This document shows positions 32,188 through 44,809 of a DNA stretch of 64,000 nt, in pieces; positions within the stretch are counted from its first letter, which is position 1, and every line of letters begins with the position of its first letter. The notes beneath the pieces were generated by a model. It searched no databases and was not told the origin of the DNA. It saw only the letters and a program-made list of their open reading frames with translations. The translations under genes were made by a program, and so were the position numbers. This DNA comes from Anoplopoma fimbria (taxonomy: Eukaryota > Chordata > Actinopteri > Perciformes > Anoplopomatidae). Location of the stretch: NCBI RefSeq assembly GCF_027596085.1, contig NC_072470.1:1583848-1647847 (forward strand), in the 5' to 3' direction.

Positions 32188-35100
32188 AATATCTGACCAC
32201 TTCCAACCAAATCCCCTTTCAGCGTGATTAGAACCTTAATCTCCCCGTCCACAGTAATCTGGAGGAAACACTTATAATTCTATTTCATTATATTTCCCTT
32301 CGGACACGACTTTTATAGCTGCAGTTGGAAAATTCTGAAATCCTGACAGAGAAATAAAAATGTGTAAATATATCTGACCTTAATGAGGGAGGTACAGACG
32401 ATAGCGCCGGCATTGACCATGGGGTTGTGTGGTTTATCTGCAGGAGACACAACAAAGCTTCTTATCAGCAAAGACAAGTCTGAACATGAATGTTAAAGAT
32501 GGTTTTGGCCTTTAACTGATATGTGAAAGTGGAGGAATTGTAATACATATCAGCTTAGAGATAACATATTTATAAAAAGACATTCAGGAACATTTCTGAA
32601 AGAGTGAACATCAACATACCGAGGTAGTTAACTGCACAATATAACATTGTGCAGCGACACTCCCCTCTGGGTTTAAATCTTCTGATGCAACAAAACAGGA
32701 CAATGCTTGAAAAAAACCAAAAAACATCTAAAAATACTCAACTGGAATATAATCTGCTCTGTTAGATAACAACAAAGAGAGGAAGCATGGAACCTTTCTC
32801 ACCAGTTTCCATTCAAAAACACATGTTTTCACAGACGCTGACGTCTGCTGACAGGAAGAACCAACGAGTCCTACAGTTCAACGCTTTCACACAGAAACCC
32901 ACTGATCAGAAGATTATTTTACCTTTGATTAACACTATTCTGAATATTTAAATACAATCATGTAAAATAAATCTATAGAATAAATACTTAATGCTTGCAT
33001 TTCCCTCTCCTCAGAACATTTCAGACTTTAGGAAACTGGATGTCTTCTGTTAAACGTTTTCAGAGTCTCATTGCTTCTGCTCTGACTGGTTTTCACAGAG
33101 ACACGTGCCAGCAGTGTGTCTTGTTTCCAGGTATTTAAGTCTCTGCTACACACTGACCCCTCTGTTTTATTCTGCTGCCGGAATGCAACCTCTCAACAAC
33201 ACTTTACTACAGTTGCATGGCAACCAGGCCTGGAGACGGATCCTCTCACGGTGAGTAAGGAGAGAAAGTCAACCACAGCTGGCTGAGTCACGACGCACAA
33301 CAAGAGTGTGTGTGTGTGATCTGGTTATGGACTGGTTGCTTCCTCACCTTCCTCGTTGAGGAAGAGCTTGTTGAACCTCAGACCGCTGGGCTCCTTTCCG
33401 ATGAAGCGGTGAACGTACTCGGTGCCGTGGTCGTGAACGGCGATGGCGTATTTCAGCGGCTTCACACACGACTGCAGACAGAAAGGAACCTTTGTGTCGC
33501 CGACCGTGTGCCTGAGAGGGAGACGCAATGAATATGCCATTACAGATTATCCTTTTTAGTTCACAAAAGTTCAGATCTAAAAGTCTAATCTTAAAGGGAA
33601 AGGTGGTTTAATGATATCTCTACGATGTTTCATTTACACTTCTGACTTTTAGATTGTAAGAAACTTCTAAAATGTGTTTTGTTCATGACATAGAGAGAAT
33701 AAGAATCATAAGTGTACCTCTGTCCATCCACGGTGCACAGTGAGACGGCCCACAGGTCTGGGCTGAAGCGGGCCAGTTGGGGAATGTAGTCGGCCACCTA
33801 CATCACACACATATACAGTCAGGTTTACACCAACACCTCCAACCACTGACAGTGTGCGTGTGTCCTCACCCACCTGCCCTCCAGACATGTTCTTGGCGTT
33901 GACGTAGAGCTCGTCCATGTGGGCGCAGAAGGACTGGAAGTCTGGGATGACAAACTTCTTCCTGAAGGCCTGGGTGAGCAGAACGATGTTGCTCTGGACA
34001 CACCTGAGAGCGGAGACAACGGTGAGCTCAGGGGAGCCGTCTTTACTGAGTGGAAGTGTCTGTGTCTGTGTTTGTGTAACAGATGGTTATTTCTCCAAAC
34101 AATCATCACCCTGGTTTCATAAATCTTGCTACTGGAGCTGAACTGGTCCAGTTCTTCACACACCGGCTGCCACAGTGAGACATCTGCTCTGGGACTCATA
34201 TCATGTAATTAGAAGTGTTGTCTGTTGGAAAACGGTTTGCATTCTGCTTCAGTGCCTTTGTTTCAACGGTAAAATCTCCCGGTGACTTTAAACGTGAACA
34301 CATCTCTGCACCAAACGGTTTGGTTTAAACTATTTCCCTGGTTTCCCTACGGCATAGGAGGAGAATAAACTAGAAAAACATTCACATATTTGTACATTAC
34401 AGGCCTTCTCCCTTCTCCCAAGCATTGTCCTGATCCTCCGACACCTCCGACAGTAAACACTCATTATAAGGCGGTGTAACAGAGGCTGCTCCTCTCTGCT
34501 AGAGGAAGATTTGTGGCTCAGCTATCTCACTGCATCAAACCTCGTCTAATCCCTGTAGCGTGGGATCCCTGCAGAGAAAACACACGCTACACTCCACCGC
34601 CCGCTCACGTGATCCCTGAGCGAGGCCGAGCTCTATAAATAAGCCGGATGTGATGGACGCCAGCCAGCAGCAGCGCCGGCGCCGGGGTCTGATTCAGATC
34701 CCTGCTGAGCCCTCATATGCTCAACTCTCACCAAGCTGTCAGCCAGTTTCCTCTGGAGGGGAGAACAGCAGCAGTGGTGGTATGTTATCACACACATCCT
34801 TCTTTTGTTCTCTGAGTACTGGAGCTGCTTGTCTCAGTATTAAAACGTACACTTCAATGTGTGAAACACGAGCTTTAAATACAGACATGAAGAGGAGAGT
34901 CACGGCAGCTGATTATTGTAGCACACAGCCACAACATAATTGATTTGACCTGTGATGAAGGTCAGTGAAAGGTCATCACTTGCAACCACAACTATATAAC
35001 AAATAGGATCCATCTTAAAATAATATCATTACCAGATGTTTAGATAATTCATGCATCCTTTACAAAAACACAAAGATCTTGCATCATTCCAAACGTGTTG

Positions 35101-38100
35101 GTTACATTTGACAGTTATTCCAGTGTTTTCTCCGTCGTCGTGCTCTTGATTGAATCCAGCTGGATGAAAACCTCCACAAAATGTCGCTGACGTGCAAACT
35201 GAGGAGTGATGAATAATTAATGACATGCGGTGTTGACCCTGTTCTGCAGAAGGGGAGTGCAGAGGAGTCTGACCAGCATCACATATTCTCGTGATCTGAT
35301 GAAAGATTCATGCCGATTATAAAGGTGGAGCAGCACGCAGGACGTTACTTTAAGACAGCACTTACAAATAGTTTCTATAATAGACTGAATATGTTAATAA
35401 TGAGCTTTTATACCTTTGCAAAAATCTGCAATTTTTGTAAAGCCTTTCCATTTTGAATGAGTATTGCAAAAGAAATATAAAGAAGGATAAATAAACGTAC
35501 TTTTTGAAGAGGTGTCGGTCCAGCGCTCCGTCAGAGGTCGTCTTCACGGTCTGCTTCAGCATCTCCATACATTCTTTCAGACGGGGGTCTCCGGTACGAA
35601 GCCCCGTGGCTTTAAGAGCCTGCACAGAGGGGGGGGGGACATCAGGATTAACACAGTCTGACAACAAATCAATGAATCTACACACCGTGAACAAGAGGAG
35701 CCATGCTGCTCAGTGTTCAAGCAGAGAGAACAACGTTAAATGGTGTTAAATCTTCTGCAACTCATGAGTCTACTCATAGGCCTCTTTTTGAGGACTCACT
35801 GTGGTGAATTTGTGAGCAGGGATTTTCTCCTGGCCCTCTGCGATGGTGTAGAAGAGCAGGTCCTCCAGGCTGGGCAGGATGCCCGCCTTCCTTCTCCTGC
35901 AGGAGAGAGAGAGAAAAACACAACGCAGAGAAGTGAGAAAACATCTCCTGGAGTGGAGACGTGGAGGGGAGCTGCAGCAGAGGGAGGAGAAAGAAGCTTT
36001 TGGACTGCAAGGAGAAGCAGTGAGTAATAACTGGAGAACACGACTTACACTGACCTTAGGTCAGTTTTATAACCTGTGGAAAAGACGTGTTCCACAGGTT
36101 AATCTGCTGCCTTAAGGCCACTGTAATGCAAACTGTTAATGTGTATTTAGCTAGAATACCAGCCAGGGAGGAGCTCAAAAAGAATTGATCATCTTGATCT
36201 TTGCATTTATTCCTTTCTGCTTTTGTTTGGGTCGTGGGGACAAAGGTCGCACATAAAGACCAGAAAACAAAAATGTTTGATGAAGATGCTTCCTTACAAG
36301 CTTCTCCGTCCAACACGAGAGTGTGAGGGTTACAGTGTGGGAGCAAATCAGCCCAATAGAAGCTCAGTCTGGGAATTGTGCTGACCGGGCTTTAACGCTC
36401 TTGGCACGTTGCTGCCATGACCAGAGAGAAACAACCAGTACGGTCTCCTGAACTACATGCTTTTAAACATCTGGTCATTTTATCAGCTGGTATTATTATT
36501 ATTATTATTATTATTATGATTCCCTGGCTGGTGTTCTCAGCGGCGCTTCCACACCAAGTCGTCTCTGGGAGGAAGGTTAGTGTCGGTCAGGAGGCTCACA
36601 GCAGGCGCTCTGCTATGATTCATACCAACACAAATTGGATTTGCACAAAGCTCTGGGTGCTCTGTCCTGCAATGCATCATGGGACACCGGCCTGTGCGCT
36701 AGGAGAGGATGTCTGAGGGTAAAGCTTTAGTCGGCCGGTGGCTCCTCGCTGCTAAAGCTCAGTTTGGACCTTTTGAGAACATGAGAGCAGAAATCTACCA
36801 GTTTGTGCTTTAAGTCTTTCAGGGTTTCCTCTGGATGTATTCAGCAGCAGTTAATGAAGTGATGCATCCTGGGGTTTTCATAAAGGTAGTCAAAGAGGAA
36901 CATTCATGGAATCCTAAACCATTTCTCTGCTTTAGACGTAAATGTCATCTTTGAACCAGCCGTCTATCAGTCAACAATAAGCTTTTAGGGTCAAAGGTCA
37001 TCATGTCTGGAGTTCAGATTAACGGCTGGAGATGTGAGACTGTAGTTTGTGCTGAGAGTCAGTAAAACACCAACACGCTGCTGCAGGACGATACAGAGGA
37101 AACACTGGGACCATTCAGATGATCAGAGTCAGAAAGTCAGAAATCCTCAGTGGGAAAATTAGATTTACAGCCAAGAAGAGTTCCTGTTTTACAGCTAAAA
37201 AATTAAAAATCAATTGATTTAGTGTCACCAAATGCTAAACAATACAACGGGGCGTGTTTTGAGTCAGCTTCCTTAAATTCCTGACTTTCCAACTCGAGTG
37301 TGGACGCAGAATTATTATTACAGAGTTAAAAATAATTCTCATGAACTCCAGATAAGCATTGTTGTTGTTTCGACCTTTAGGAACCTGAAACGTTTGTATT
37401 GCTTGTCGCCGTGGTCTGACCTCATTAATGGAGGATGATGTCTGCTGGTGAGGAAGGAATACACATCAGAGAGTGTGTTTACGGGGGAGACGAGGGAGGG
37501 ATGGAGGTGAGGTAGAGGTAGAGGTAGAGGGGGGATTCAAGCGCAGCCGCTGGGAGGAAGTGAGGTCATGTCAAGGTGGGAGCGGTTATTGGCTTTCTGC
37601 AGAAAACCTCTACTTCTACTGGAAAACATTTAAAGAAAAAACAGGAGAAGTAAAATAAAAATAGAAACATACTTACAAATGCAAAGCAAGTAGATCAACA
37701 AGAGGGAGAGAGTGTGCAGAGGGAATATACTGATTAGAAACAGTGACAGTGACATTTACAGCATCAGCACATTAAACAATAAGCATCAATGTGAGAAACA
37801 AAATGGAACACAAATAATCAGATTATTATGAGTATGAATACTGGCATAATGCGTACCTGCTGTCAAAGTAACAAGAAAAAGTAGTTAATGAATGAAAACA
37901 TTGGAGTTATGAATGTCATAAAAACATCACATCATTAGACGGCTGAATTTAAAGGATGCAACGAATTTCTTTGTTCTGAGGTTTTCAAGGATTGTATATA
38001 CATCCTCATTGCTGCAAAAACACCCATAATCCTTTGCAAATTATCCATTTCCTGTCCCCCCAATTTGGAAACCAGTAAAATATGCGAGTGAACTTTCAGT

Positions 38101-41100
38101 TTTTTCACCTCAGCAGTCCTCCAAATCTGTCTGAACAAATTAGAAATAAGAAAACCAGTGAGGAGGAGAGAGACTTCTGTCTAGCCGACATATTTCACAT
38201 CCAACGTGATGAATAAAGGGTTTATTTGGTTGTTGGAGCAGTGGAAGGACTAACAAAGACAGTTTAGTTGATTACTAAAGCCTGTTCTGAAGTAACATTA
38301 TTGTTGAGTTAACGAGGCCTGTGAGGAGCATCCCCACCTCTGGAACATCTGGTTCTTCCTGCTCTCATTAGCGCCGAGCTTCCCTCTCTGTATGTTTTTT
38401 AAACGTCAGCTGTGATTCAACACACACAAGGTGAATTTAACGCTCCAAAAAGCTGAACTGTGATAATCTGCAAACAAACAGAGATGGAGATGTTGGTGGG
38501 TCAATTGTTCTCCGTCAAAGGGAACAGTGTCATGAAGTAAATGTGTGTTTGTTTTCAGAACTCCTGTCTCTAATACATGAAAAATGTAATTTATTTATAT
38601 GCGTTTAATTTATAAATCCAGAATAATCAGGCCTAATTTTCACTGTGTAGAGCTGCAGGGCTGTGAATCAATAAATCAACATGTCTATTCCTGCATGCGT
38701 CTCATGTATCCACCAACAGATCAATAGTTTTGATTGTTTCACTGAAATCATTGTGAATAAAAACTCTTAAGGTTTTGGACTCCAGGAAGTTGTTTTAAAA
38801 GATGATTAATAGAGAAAATAATTGTCTGATTATATAAATATTTGCAGCCTTAGATTTAAGGAGATACAGTAGTTTAGTATTAGAAATTCCACTCAAAGAA
38901 TTTAGCATATTAAATTTCACTCCAGAGAAGTGAAATGAAGATTGTCAGAGTGTTAATAATGTCAATAAATAAAGATTTATTTATATAACCAGCTCCTTTT
39001 AAAACTCTCCCCTCCACTATGGATTAATTCATTTAACTGACACACTTAAGATAAACTCATATTGTCTGCGAGGTCGGCTGGGTTTATTCGACCCGATCCA
39101 CAGTGCTGCGTTCACTGCCTCCCAGATGTCATGACGAATGGGTGAGGAGTGAGGAGTGAGGAGTGAGGAGGGAGGAGGGAGGAGGGAGGAGGCCGACATT
39201 AAAGATGGAGCGTTGGAGAGGCGGCGCTGCACAAATCAATCTGTGCCCAGTGACTCATCCGACAACCGCCGGGCAGCACGCCAGCATCCAGGCTTTGGTG
39301 CAAAAACCGTGGAAAAATGACGTGGGAGGGAAAAGCTCTCCTCCATTCCAAACATCTCAAGCCCTTATTAACCGGAGCACCGCCTCAGGACGCTGGTAAC
39401 CAGACTGGAGTCCAGGGTGGAGGCTGTCGGGCCCCGGGGACCTCAAACTACCCGAGTTGAGCTTCACGTCTGGAACCGAGGCCGGGACGGTTAATCTGTT
39501 TATTCGCAGTTTCGTCTATAAAATGTCACAATCTGCTTCTGTGTCTGAGCAGGGTCTAAATGTTCAATATTCCTCTGACCTTGATCACTAATAAAAATGA
39601 TCAGATGACTTTTAATGACTGATAATCATTCACCAATAGTTCCTCAAAAACATTCAGCTTTCTCTTCTGCTGACTCACCAAATCTGAACTCTGCCTGCTG
39701 ACGGTTCCTCCAACACTAATCTGTGACGTGGACATTTAACAGAGCGAGCCGGAGCGTCACTGAAACTGAAATTAAGCCTCCGGGGAAAAACAAGACTTTG
39801 CTGACAACCAGTCAGCTGAGCAAAGTGAGGAGATAAACATGGCCGACAGATAAAGCTAATTGTCTGTGAGGCAATGAGGCATTTGGGGGGGGAGTGACAC
39901 ATCTGGGAGACAATAACATCCCTACTTATACGGTATCAAACTGGATATTTACTAGTTTTGCTCTATTGGTCGAATAAAAGAAGAAAGCTGAAGATGCCTT
40001 CTTGGGCTATTTTATGAAAAAACAATTAAATAATCTGCATAAATTGATTATGAAATAAAAAAACAACAGCTCCTTATGCTATAAAAGAGCTTAAACATCC
40101 TAATTTGTCAATTTATGGTACAGAGACAGGATCAAGTTAGCAGTTTGTTTTCCAATTTTCATATACGACTGCTTGTTTTGGTCCCAATCATTCATAAAAA
40201 ACATATTTGCTTGTTGCAGACGCAGCACTTTGCTGTTAAAAAGGCAACGTTCTGTGCAAACATTCCCACAACCCAAATGAATCTATCAAAGTGGATGATT
40301 GTCTTAATGGATGTCAGTGGGTTTGAAGTGGGAGGCTTCACCATCCCGTGTGAGTGATGGCACAGCGTTTTCTGTCATTAAACACTTTTAACCATCACCA
40401 CGAGGACTCTCATCCTCACTTCACTCATTCCTCCTGTTGAACGATCACCTCCGTCACTCCATTACAGCTTTATCTGCTCACACACTGCAAATACTCCTCT
40501 GTCAGTAGACTGCTCTCCAATTCATCCAGGTCTGTTGGCAGAATACCAGCGGACCTGACACACAGCATGTGTTACATGTGTGATACTATGAACCCTCATA
40601 AATAACCATTAATGCATAATCCACGATAACGATCACCGTTTAGCTGCCTTCCTAGTTCCAGTGAGTGACCTTCATCAGACATTGAGTTGCAGCCTGGTGC
40701 GTCTGCATGGTGCATTACATTTAATTGAGACACATATGTTGTGTGCTGCAGATATGTTGCCATTTTGAAGGAGCTGGTGGCTGAGTGAGTCACCACATCT
40801 GTCTGTCTGGCTGCACACCACCGGCTTCCATTTCCTGCAGAAAAGATGCCCTACTCTAACATGCAATCCACATTGTTTTGAATGGAAGAGCCCAGTCAGT
40901 TTGCATGCAAACACTTACCAATCTGCATTGTGAATATCAACCATTTAACATAGAACTTGTGCATGCAACACCCTGGAGTCTTTGTGCTTTCTCGCTTCGC
41001 AGGCTTCTATAAATCGTGGCTGTACCTGGACCGTGGTCGTGCATCCTGCTACGGCCCTGCTGACACCGACTGCTACCACCATTATTATTATTACTAGTCA

Positions 41101-44100
41101 CATTACTATTACTATTACCTGTACCATTAAGCATTTTAGCTTTACTTCCACCCTGAAGCCCTTTTTGCTTTCTCGCTTTGCAGGTTTCCATGAATCGTTG
41201 TGGTACCTGGACCGTAGTCGTGCCTCCTGCTGTGAGCCGACTGACACCCACTGCTACTTCCATTATTATTATTAATCACATTACTATCCCTATTTTCATA
41301 ATTATAATTCTACTGTAATAATTGCTGCTGTTATTATAAGTAGTCTTATTATATGAATCATTTATGTCATATACATTGAATGTGTTGTATCTCTGTTATG
41401 CTGCTCATTCTGTACACATGACATCTACAACCAGCTCTGCTCCCAGCAGACCACATGACAATAAAAACACTGTGCAATAATGGTTAATATAGTTGTTTTT
41501 TTCTGTCTGTAAATATTATATTTCAGTTATTGTGTTTTTCTACTGTTTTTATTGCTTATTTATAGAGGTTTTTTATTTTATTTTTAATTTTCATTTTTAC
41601 AGAGGATTATCTTGTCTTCTTTACTATGTCTCTTGTGTGCACTTTAACTCTATGCTGACTGTAAGGATGTGAGGGACTAATAAAGGATTATCTTATCTTA
41701 TCTTATCTTATCTTATCTTATCAGAGGATGTATTGCATTCTCCCAGAGGATGTTCCTTTTTTCTCCCTGTTAAAGGGGTTTTTAAGGACAGTTTTTCCTG
41801 GAATGTGAGGGTCTAAGGACAGAGGATGTGAGGGTCTAAGGACAGAGGATGTGAGGGTGTAAGGACAGAGGATGTGAGGGTGTAAGGACAGAGGATGTGA
41901 GGGTGTAAGGACAGAGGATGTGAGGGTGTAAGGACAGAGGATGTAAGGACAGAGGATGTGAGGGTGTAAGGACAGAGGATGTGAGGGTGTAAGGACAGAG
42001 GATGTGAGGGTGTAAGGACAGAGGATGTGAGGGTGTAAGGACAGAGGATGTGAGGGTGTAAGGACAGAGGATGTGAGGGTGTAAGGACAGAGGATGTGAG
42101 GGTCTAAGGACAGAGGATGTGAGGGTGTAAGGACAGAGGATGTCTCATGTGTACAGATTGTAAAGCCCTCTGAGGCAAATTTGTAATTTGTGATTCTGGG
42201 CTCTACAAAATAAACTGAATTGAAAAGCAGAAAAGATGCCCTACTCTAACATGCAATCCACATTGTTTTAAATGAAAGAGCCCAGTCAGTTTGCATGCAA
42301 AACCCACCATTTAACATAGAATTATGCATGCAACACTAATAATGCATGCAACACACAAAAATGCATTATTAGATATTGCACAATGCATTATTAGATTTTG
42401 CATAATGCATTATTAGATATTGCATAATTCATTATTAGATATTGCACAATGCATTATTAGATTTTGCATTATTAGATGCATTATTAGATATTGCATAATG
42501 CATTATTAGATATGGCATAATGCATTATTAGATATTGCATAATTCATTATTAGATTTTGCACAATGCATTATTAGATTTTGCATATTATTCATTATTAGA
42601 TATTTAATGCACAATGCATTATTAGATTATTAGATATTGCAAATGCATTATTAGATATTGCATAATGCATTATTAGATATTGCACAATAATTGCACAATG
42701 CATTATTAGATATTGCATATTATTAGATTTTGCATAATGCATTATTAGATATTGCATAATGCATTATTAGATATTGCACAATGCATTATTAGATATTGCA
42801 TAATGCATTATTAGATATTTGCATTAATGCATTATTATTATTTTGCATAATTCATTATTAGATATTGCACAATGCATTATTAGATATTGCATAATTCATT
42901 ATTAGATATTGCACAATGCATTATTAGATATTGCATAATACATTATTAGATATTGCATTATTAGATATTGCATAATGCATTATTAGATTTTGCATAATGC
43001 ATTATTAGATATTGCACAATGCATTATTAGATTTTGCATAATACATTATTAGATTTTGCATAATGCATTATTAGATATTGCATAATGCATTATTAGATAT
43101 TGCATAATTCATTATTAGATTTTGCATAATGCATTATTAGATATTGCATAATGCATTATTAGATATGTATTAGCATAATTCATTATTAGATATTGCATAA
43201 TGCATTATTAGATTTTGCATAATGCATTATTAGATATTGCACAATGCATTATTAGATATTGCACAATGCATTATTAGATATTGCACAATGCATTATTAGA
43301 TATTGCATAATTCATTATTAGATATTGCACAATGCATTATTAGATATTGCACAATGCATTATTAGATTTTGCATAATGCATTATTAGATATTGCATAATG
43401 CATTATTAGATTTTGCATAATTAGATATTATTAGATATTGCATAATATTATTAGATATTGCATAATTCATTATTAGATATTGCATAATGCATTATTAGAT
43501 ATTGCATTATTAGATATTGCACAATGCATTATTAGATATTGCACAATGCATTATTAGATTTTGCATAATTCATTATTAGATATTGCATAATTCATTATTA
43601 GATTTTGCATAATTCATTATTAGATATTGCACAATGCATTATTAGATATTGCACAATGCATTATTAGATATTGCATAATGCATTATTAGATATTGCATAA
43701 TACATTATTAGATATTGCACAATGCATTATTAGATATTTCACAATGCATTATTAGATATTGCACAATGCATTATTAGATATTGCATAATTCATTATTAGA
43801 TTTTGCATAATTCATTATTAGATATTGCATTATTATTAGATATTGCACAATGCATTATTAGATATTGCACAATGCATTATTAGATATTGCATAATTCATT
43901 ATTAGATTTTGCATAATGCATTATTAGATTTTGCATAATACATTATTAGATTTTGCACAATGCATTATTAGATTTTGCATAATTCATTATTAGATTTTGC
44001 ATAATTCATTATTAGATTTTGCATAATGCATTATTAGATATGGCATAATGCATTATTAGATATTGCACAATGCATTATTAGATATTGCATTAGATAATAA

Positions 44101-44623
44101 TGCATTATTAGATATTTATTAGATGCATAATGCATTATTAGATTTTGCATAATTCATTATTAGATATTGCACAATGCATTATTAGATTTTGCATAATGCA
44201 TTATTAGATTTTGCATAATACATTATTAGATATTGCACAATGCATTATTAGATATGGCATAATTCATTATTAGATATTGCACAATGCATTATTAGATATG
44301 GCATAATGCATTATTAGATATGGCATAATGCATTATTAGATTTTGCATAATACATTATTAGATTTTGCATAATGCTCCCAGCTGCAGGAGGAGGTGTGGT
44401 GACTCACTTCTCTGTGGAGGAGTCCTTGGATGCTTCATTGTGGCCGTCCCCCTTGGAGCAGAGGCCCCTGGTGCAGGTGAGGTGTTGCGGGGCTGCAGCC
44501 CTCCCTCTCCCCGCAGCAGCCCCCCTGCAGCCCCGCAGCACCCCTCCCCTGCAGCCTTGCGGTGCAGAAGCATGCGGTGTGAAGCAGCTCCTTGAGCACC
44601 ACCGTGCACCGAAAATGTAGCAT
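27578..44623 (-). CDS. gls: Glutaminase, kidney/brain type (KGA isoform exons), mitochondrial
   Basis: Hydrolyses glutamine to glutamate and ammonia in mitochondria. Exons, 5' to 3': 44408-44623, 35800-35896, 35501-35619, 33874-34003, 33718-33797, 33348-33511, 32379-32437, 30505-30537, 30211-30269, 29969-30035, 29710-29760, 29442-29618, 29202-29333, 28669-28761, 28352-28413, 28196-28272, 28015-28078, 27578-27725. Exon 1 encodes a presequence-like [18 protein letters not shown]. The catalytic domain shows [31 protein letters not shown], and [13 protein letters not shown] with the Ser-x-x-Lys pair near residues 228/231. Ankyrin-type repeats ([36 protein letters not shown]) and the KGA ending KNLDGLL follow. 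Exons sum to 1828 nt, one more than a multiple of three; the exon 1 frame that joins exon 2 (SSTEK|RRKAG) lacks an ATG, so exon 1 carries a +1 shift. Expected product is about 608 aa. Identity from exon 2 onward is very sure. Confidence 0.95.
28086..28119. repeat. (CA)n microsatellite in gls intron
   Basis: About 16 CA units directly beside the acceptor of the exon ending at 28078. Here a normal TTTCAG acceptor is kept. Confidence 0.95.
29337..29372. repeat. (GAG)n tract in gls intron
   Basis: About 11 GAG/AGG units next to the exon start at 29333. On the minus strand this CTC run supplies the polypyrimidine tract of the acceptor. Confidence 0.9.
32099..32184. repeat. (TG)n microsatellite in gls intron
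   Basis: Uninterrupted run of about 43 TG units. Confidence 0.97.
36000..40930. other. gls intron 1, proximal part; no further gene recognised
   Basis: About 5 kb of intron with short simple repeats, for example a GAGTGAG/GGAGGGA tract at 39144-39192. No recognisable coding exon was seen on either strand. Confidence 0.55.
36491..36517. repeat. (ATT)n microsatellite
   Basis: About nine ATT units in gls intron 1. Confidence 0.9.
40930..42226 (+). mobile_element. Retroelement remnants with internal duplications
   Basis: A block of about 180 bp beginning TTTCTCGCTTCGCAGG (40987) recurs at 41166 with GCCTCCTGCTGTGAGCC-type differences; both end in ATT runs. Further on come GGACTAATAAAGGATTATCT with a (TCTTA)5 tail (41674-41722) and, at 42150-42226, the fish element end GTAAAGCCCTCTGAGGCAAA with TAAACTGAATTGAAA. 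The pattern suggests nested LINE/SINE copies inserted in gls intron 1. The flanks CAGAAAAGATGCCCTACTC at 40837 and 42229 match, so the whole stretch may be bounded by a duplicated host sequence. Confidence 0.6.
41806..42145. repeat. 23-bp minisatellite
   Basis: About 15 copies of a 23-bp unit (GTAAGGACAGAGGATGTGAG plus GGT), with GGTCTAAGG variants at both ends and one shortened unit at about 41940. Confidence 0.93.
42310..44375. repeat. 2-kb satellite, 22-bp unit with TAATGCATTA palindrome
   Basis: About 90 copies of a 22-bp unit (ATTGCATAATGCATTATTAG plus AT) fill gls intron 1 and stop about 30 bp from the donor of exon 1 (44408). Each unit holds the perfect 12-bp palindrome ATAATGCATTAT. 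Variants are CATAAT/CACAAT/CATAATT and GATATT/GATTTT/GATATGG, mixed without clear higher-order period. Short truncated units occur throughout. Confidence 0.96.
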
Positions 44624-44639
44624 TTCAACCCCGAGGAGA

Positions 44640-44782
44640 GGAAGATGTGGATGTCTGCACGGAAGAGCTGCGGGTTTCACGGTGACTCGACGACGCAGAC
44701 GCTCCTGTGTGGAGGACAACCTACCTTTCAGGCTGCGGCGGTGCTGATTGGATGACGATAAAGCTCATCGTCACCTGATTGG
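44640..44782 (-). promoter_or_regulatory. gls promoter region with two CCAAT boxes
   Basis: Upstream of exon 1 on the minus strand are two CCAATC boxes (GATTGG at 44746-44751 and 44777-44782), 31 bp apart, the lower one next to a TGACG half-site. The sequence between them and the ATG at 44623 is GC-rich without a TATA box. This matches a CCAAT-driven, TATA-less promoter as described for mammalian GLS. Confidence 0.5.
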
Positions 44783-44809
44783 TCGATAGGGCTGTCAATC
44801 ATCAGATAG

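Noticed and set aside
42310..44375. CRISPR-like look of the regular 22-bp repeats
   Set aside because: Units are directly adjacent, without unique spacers, in a eukaryotic intron; it is satellite DNA.
44358..44609. Third-frame 83-residue reading of gls exon 1 ([13 protein letters not shown]...)
   Set aside because: It does not join exon 2 in phase and lacks a presequence-like start; the exon is open in several frames because it is GC-rich.
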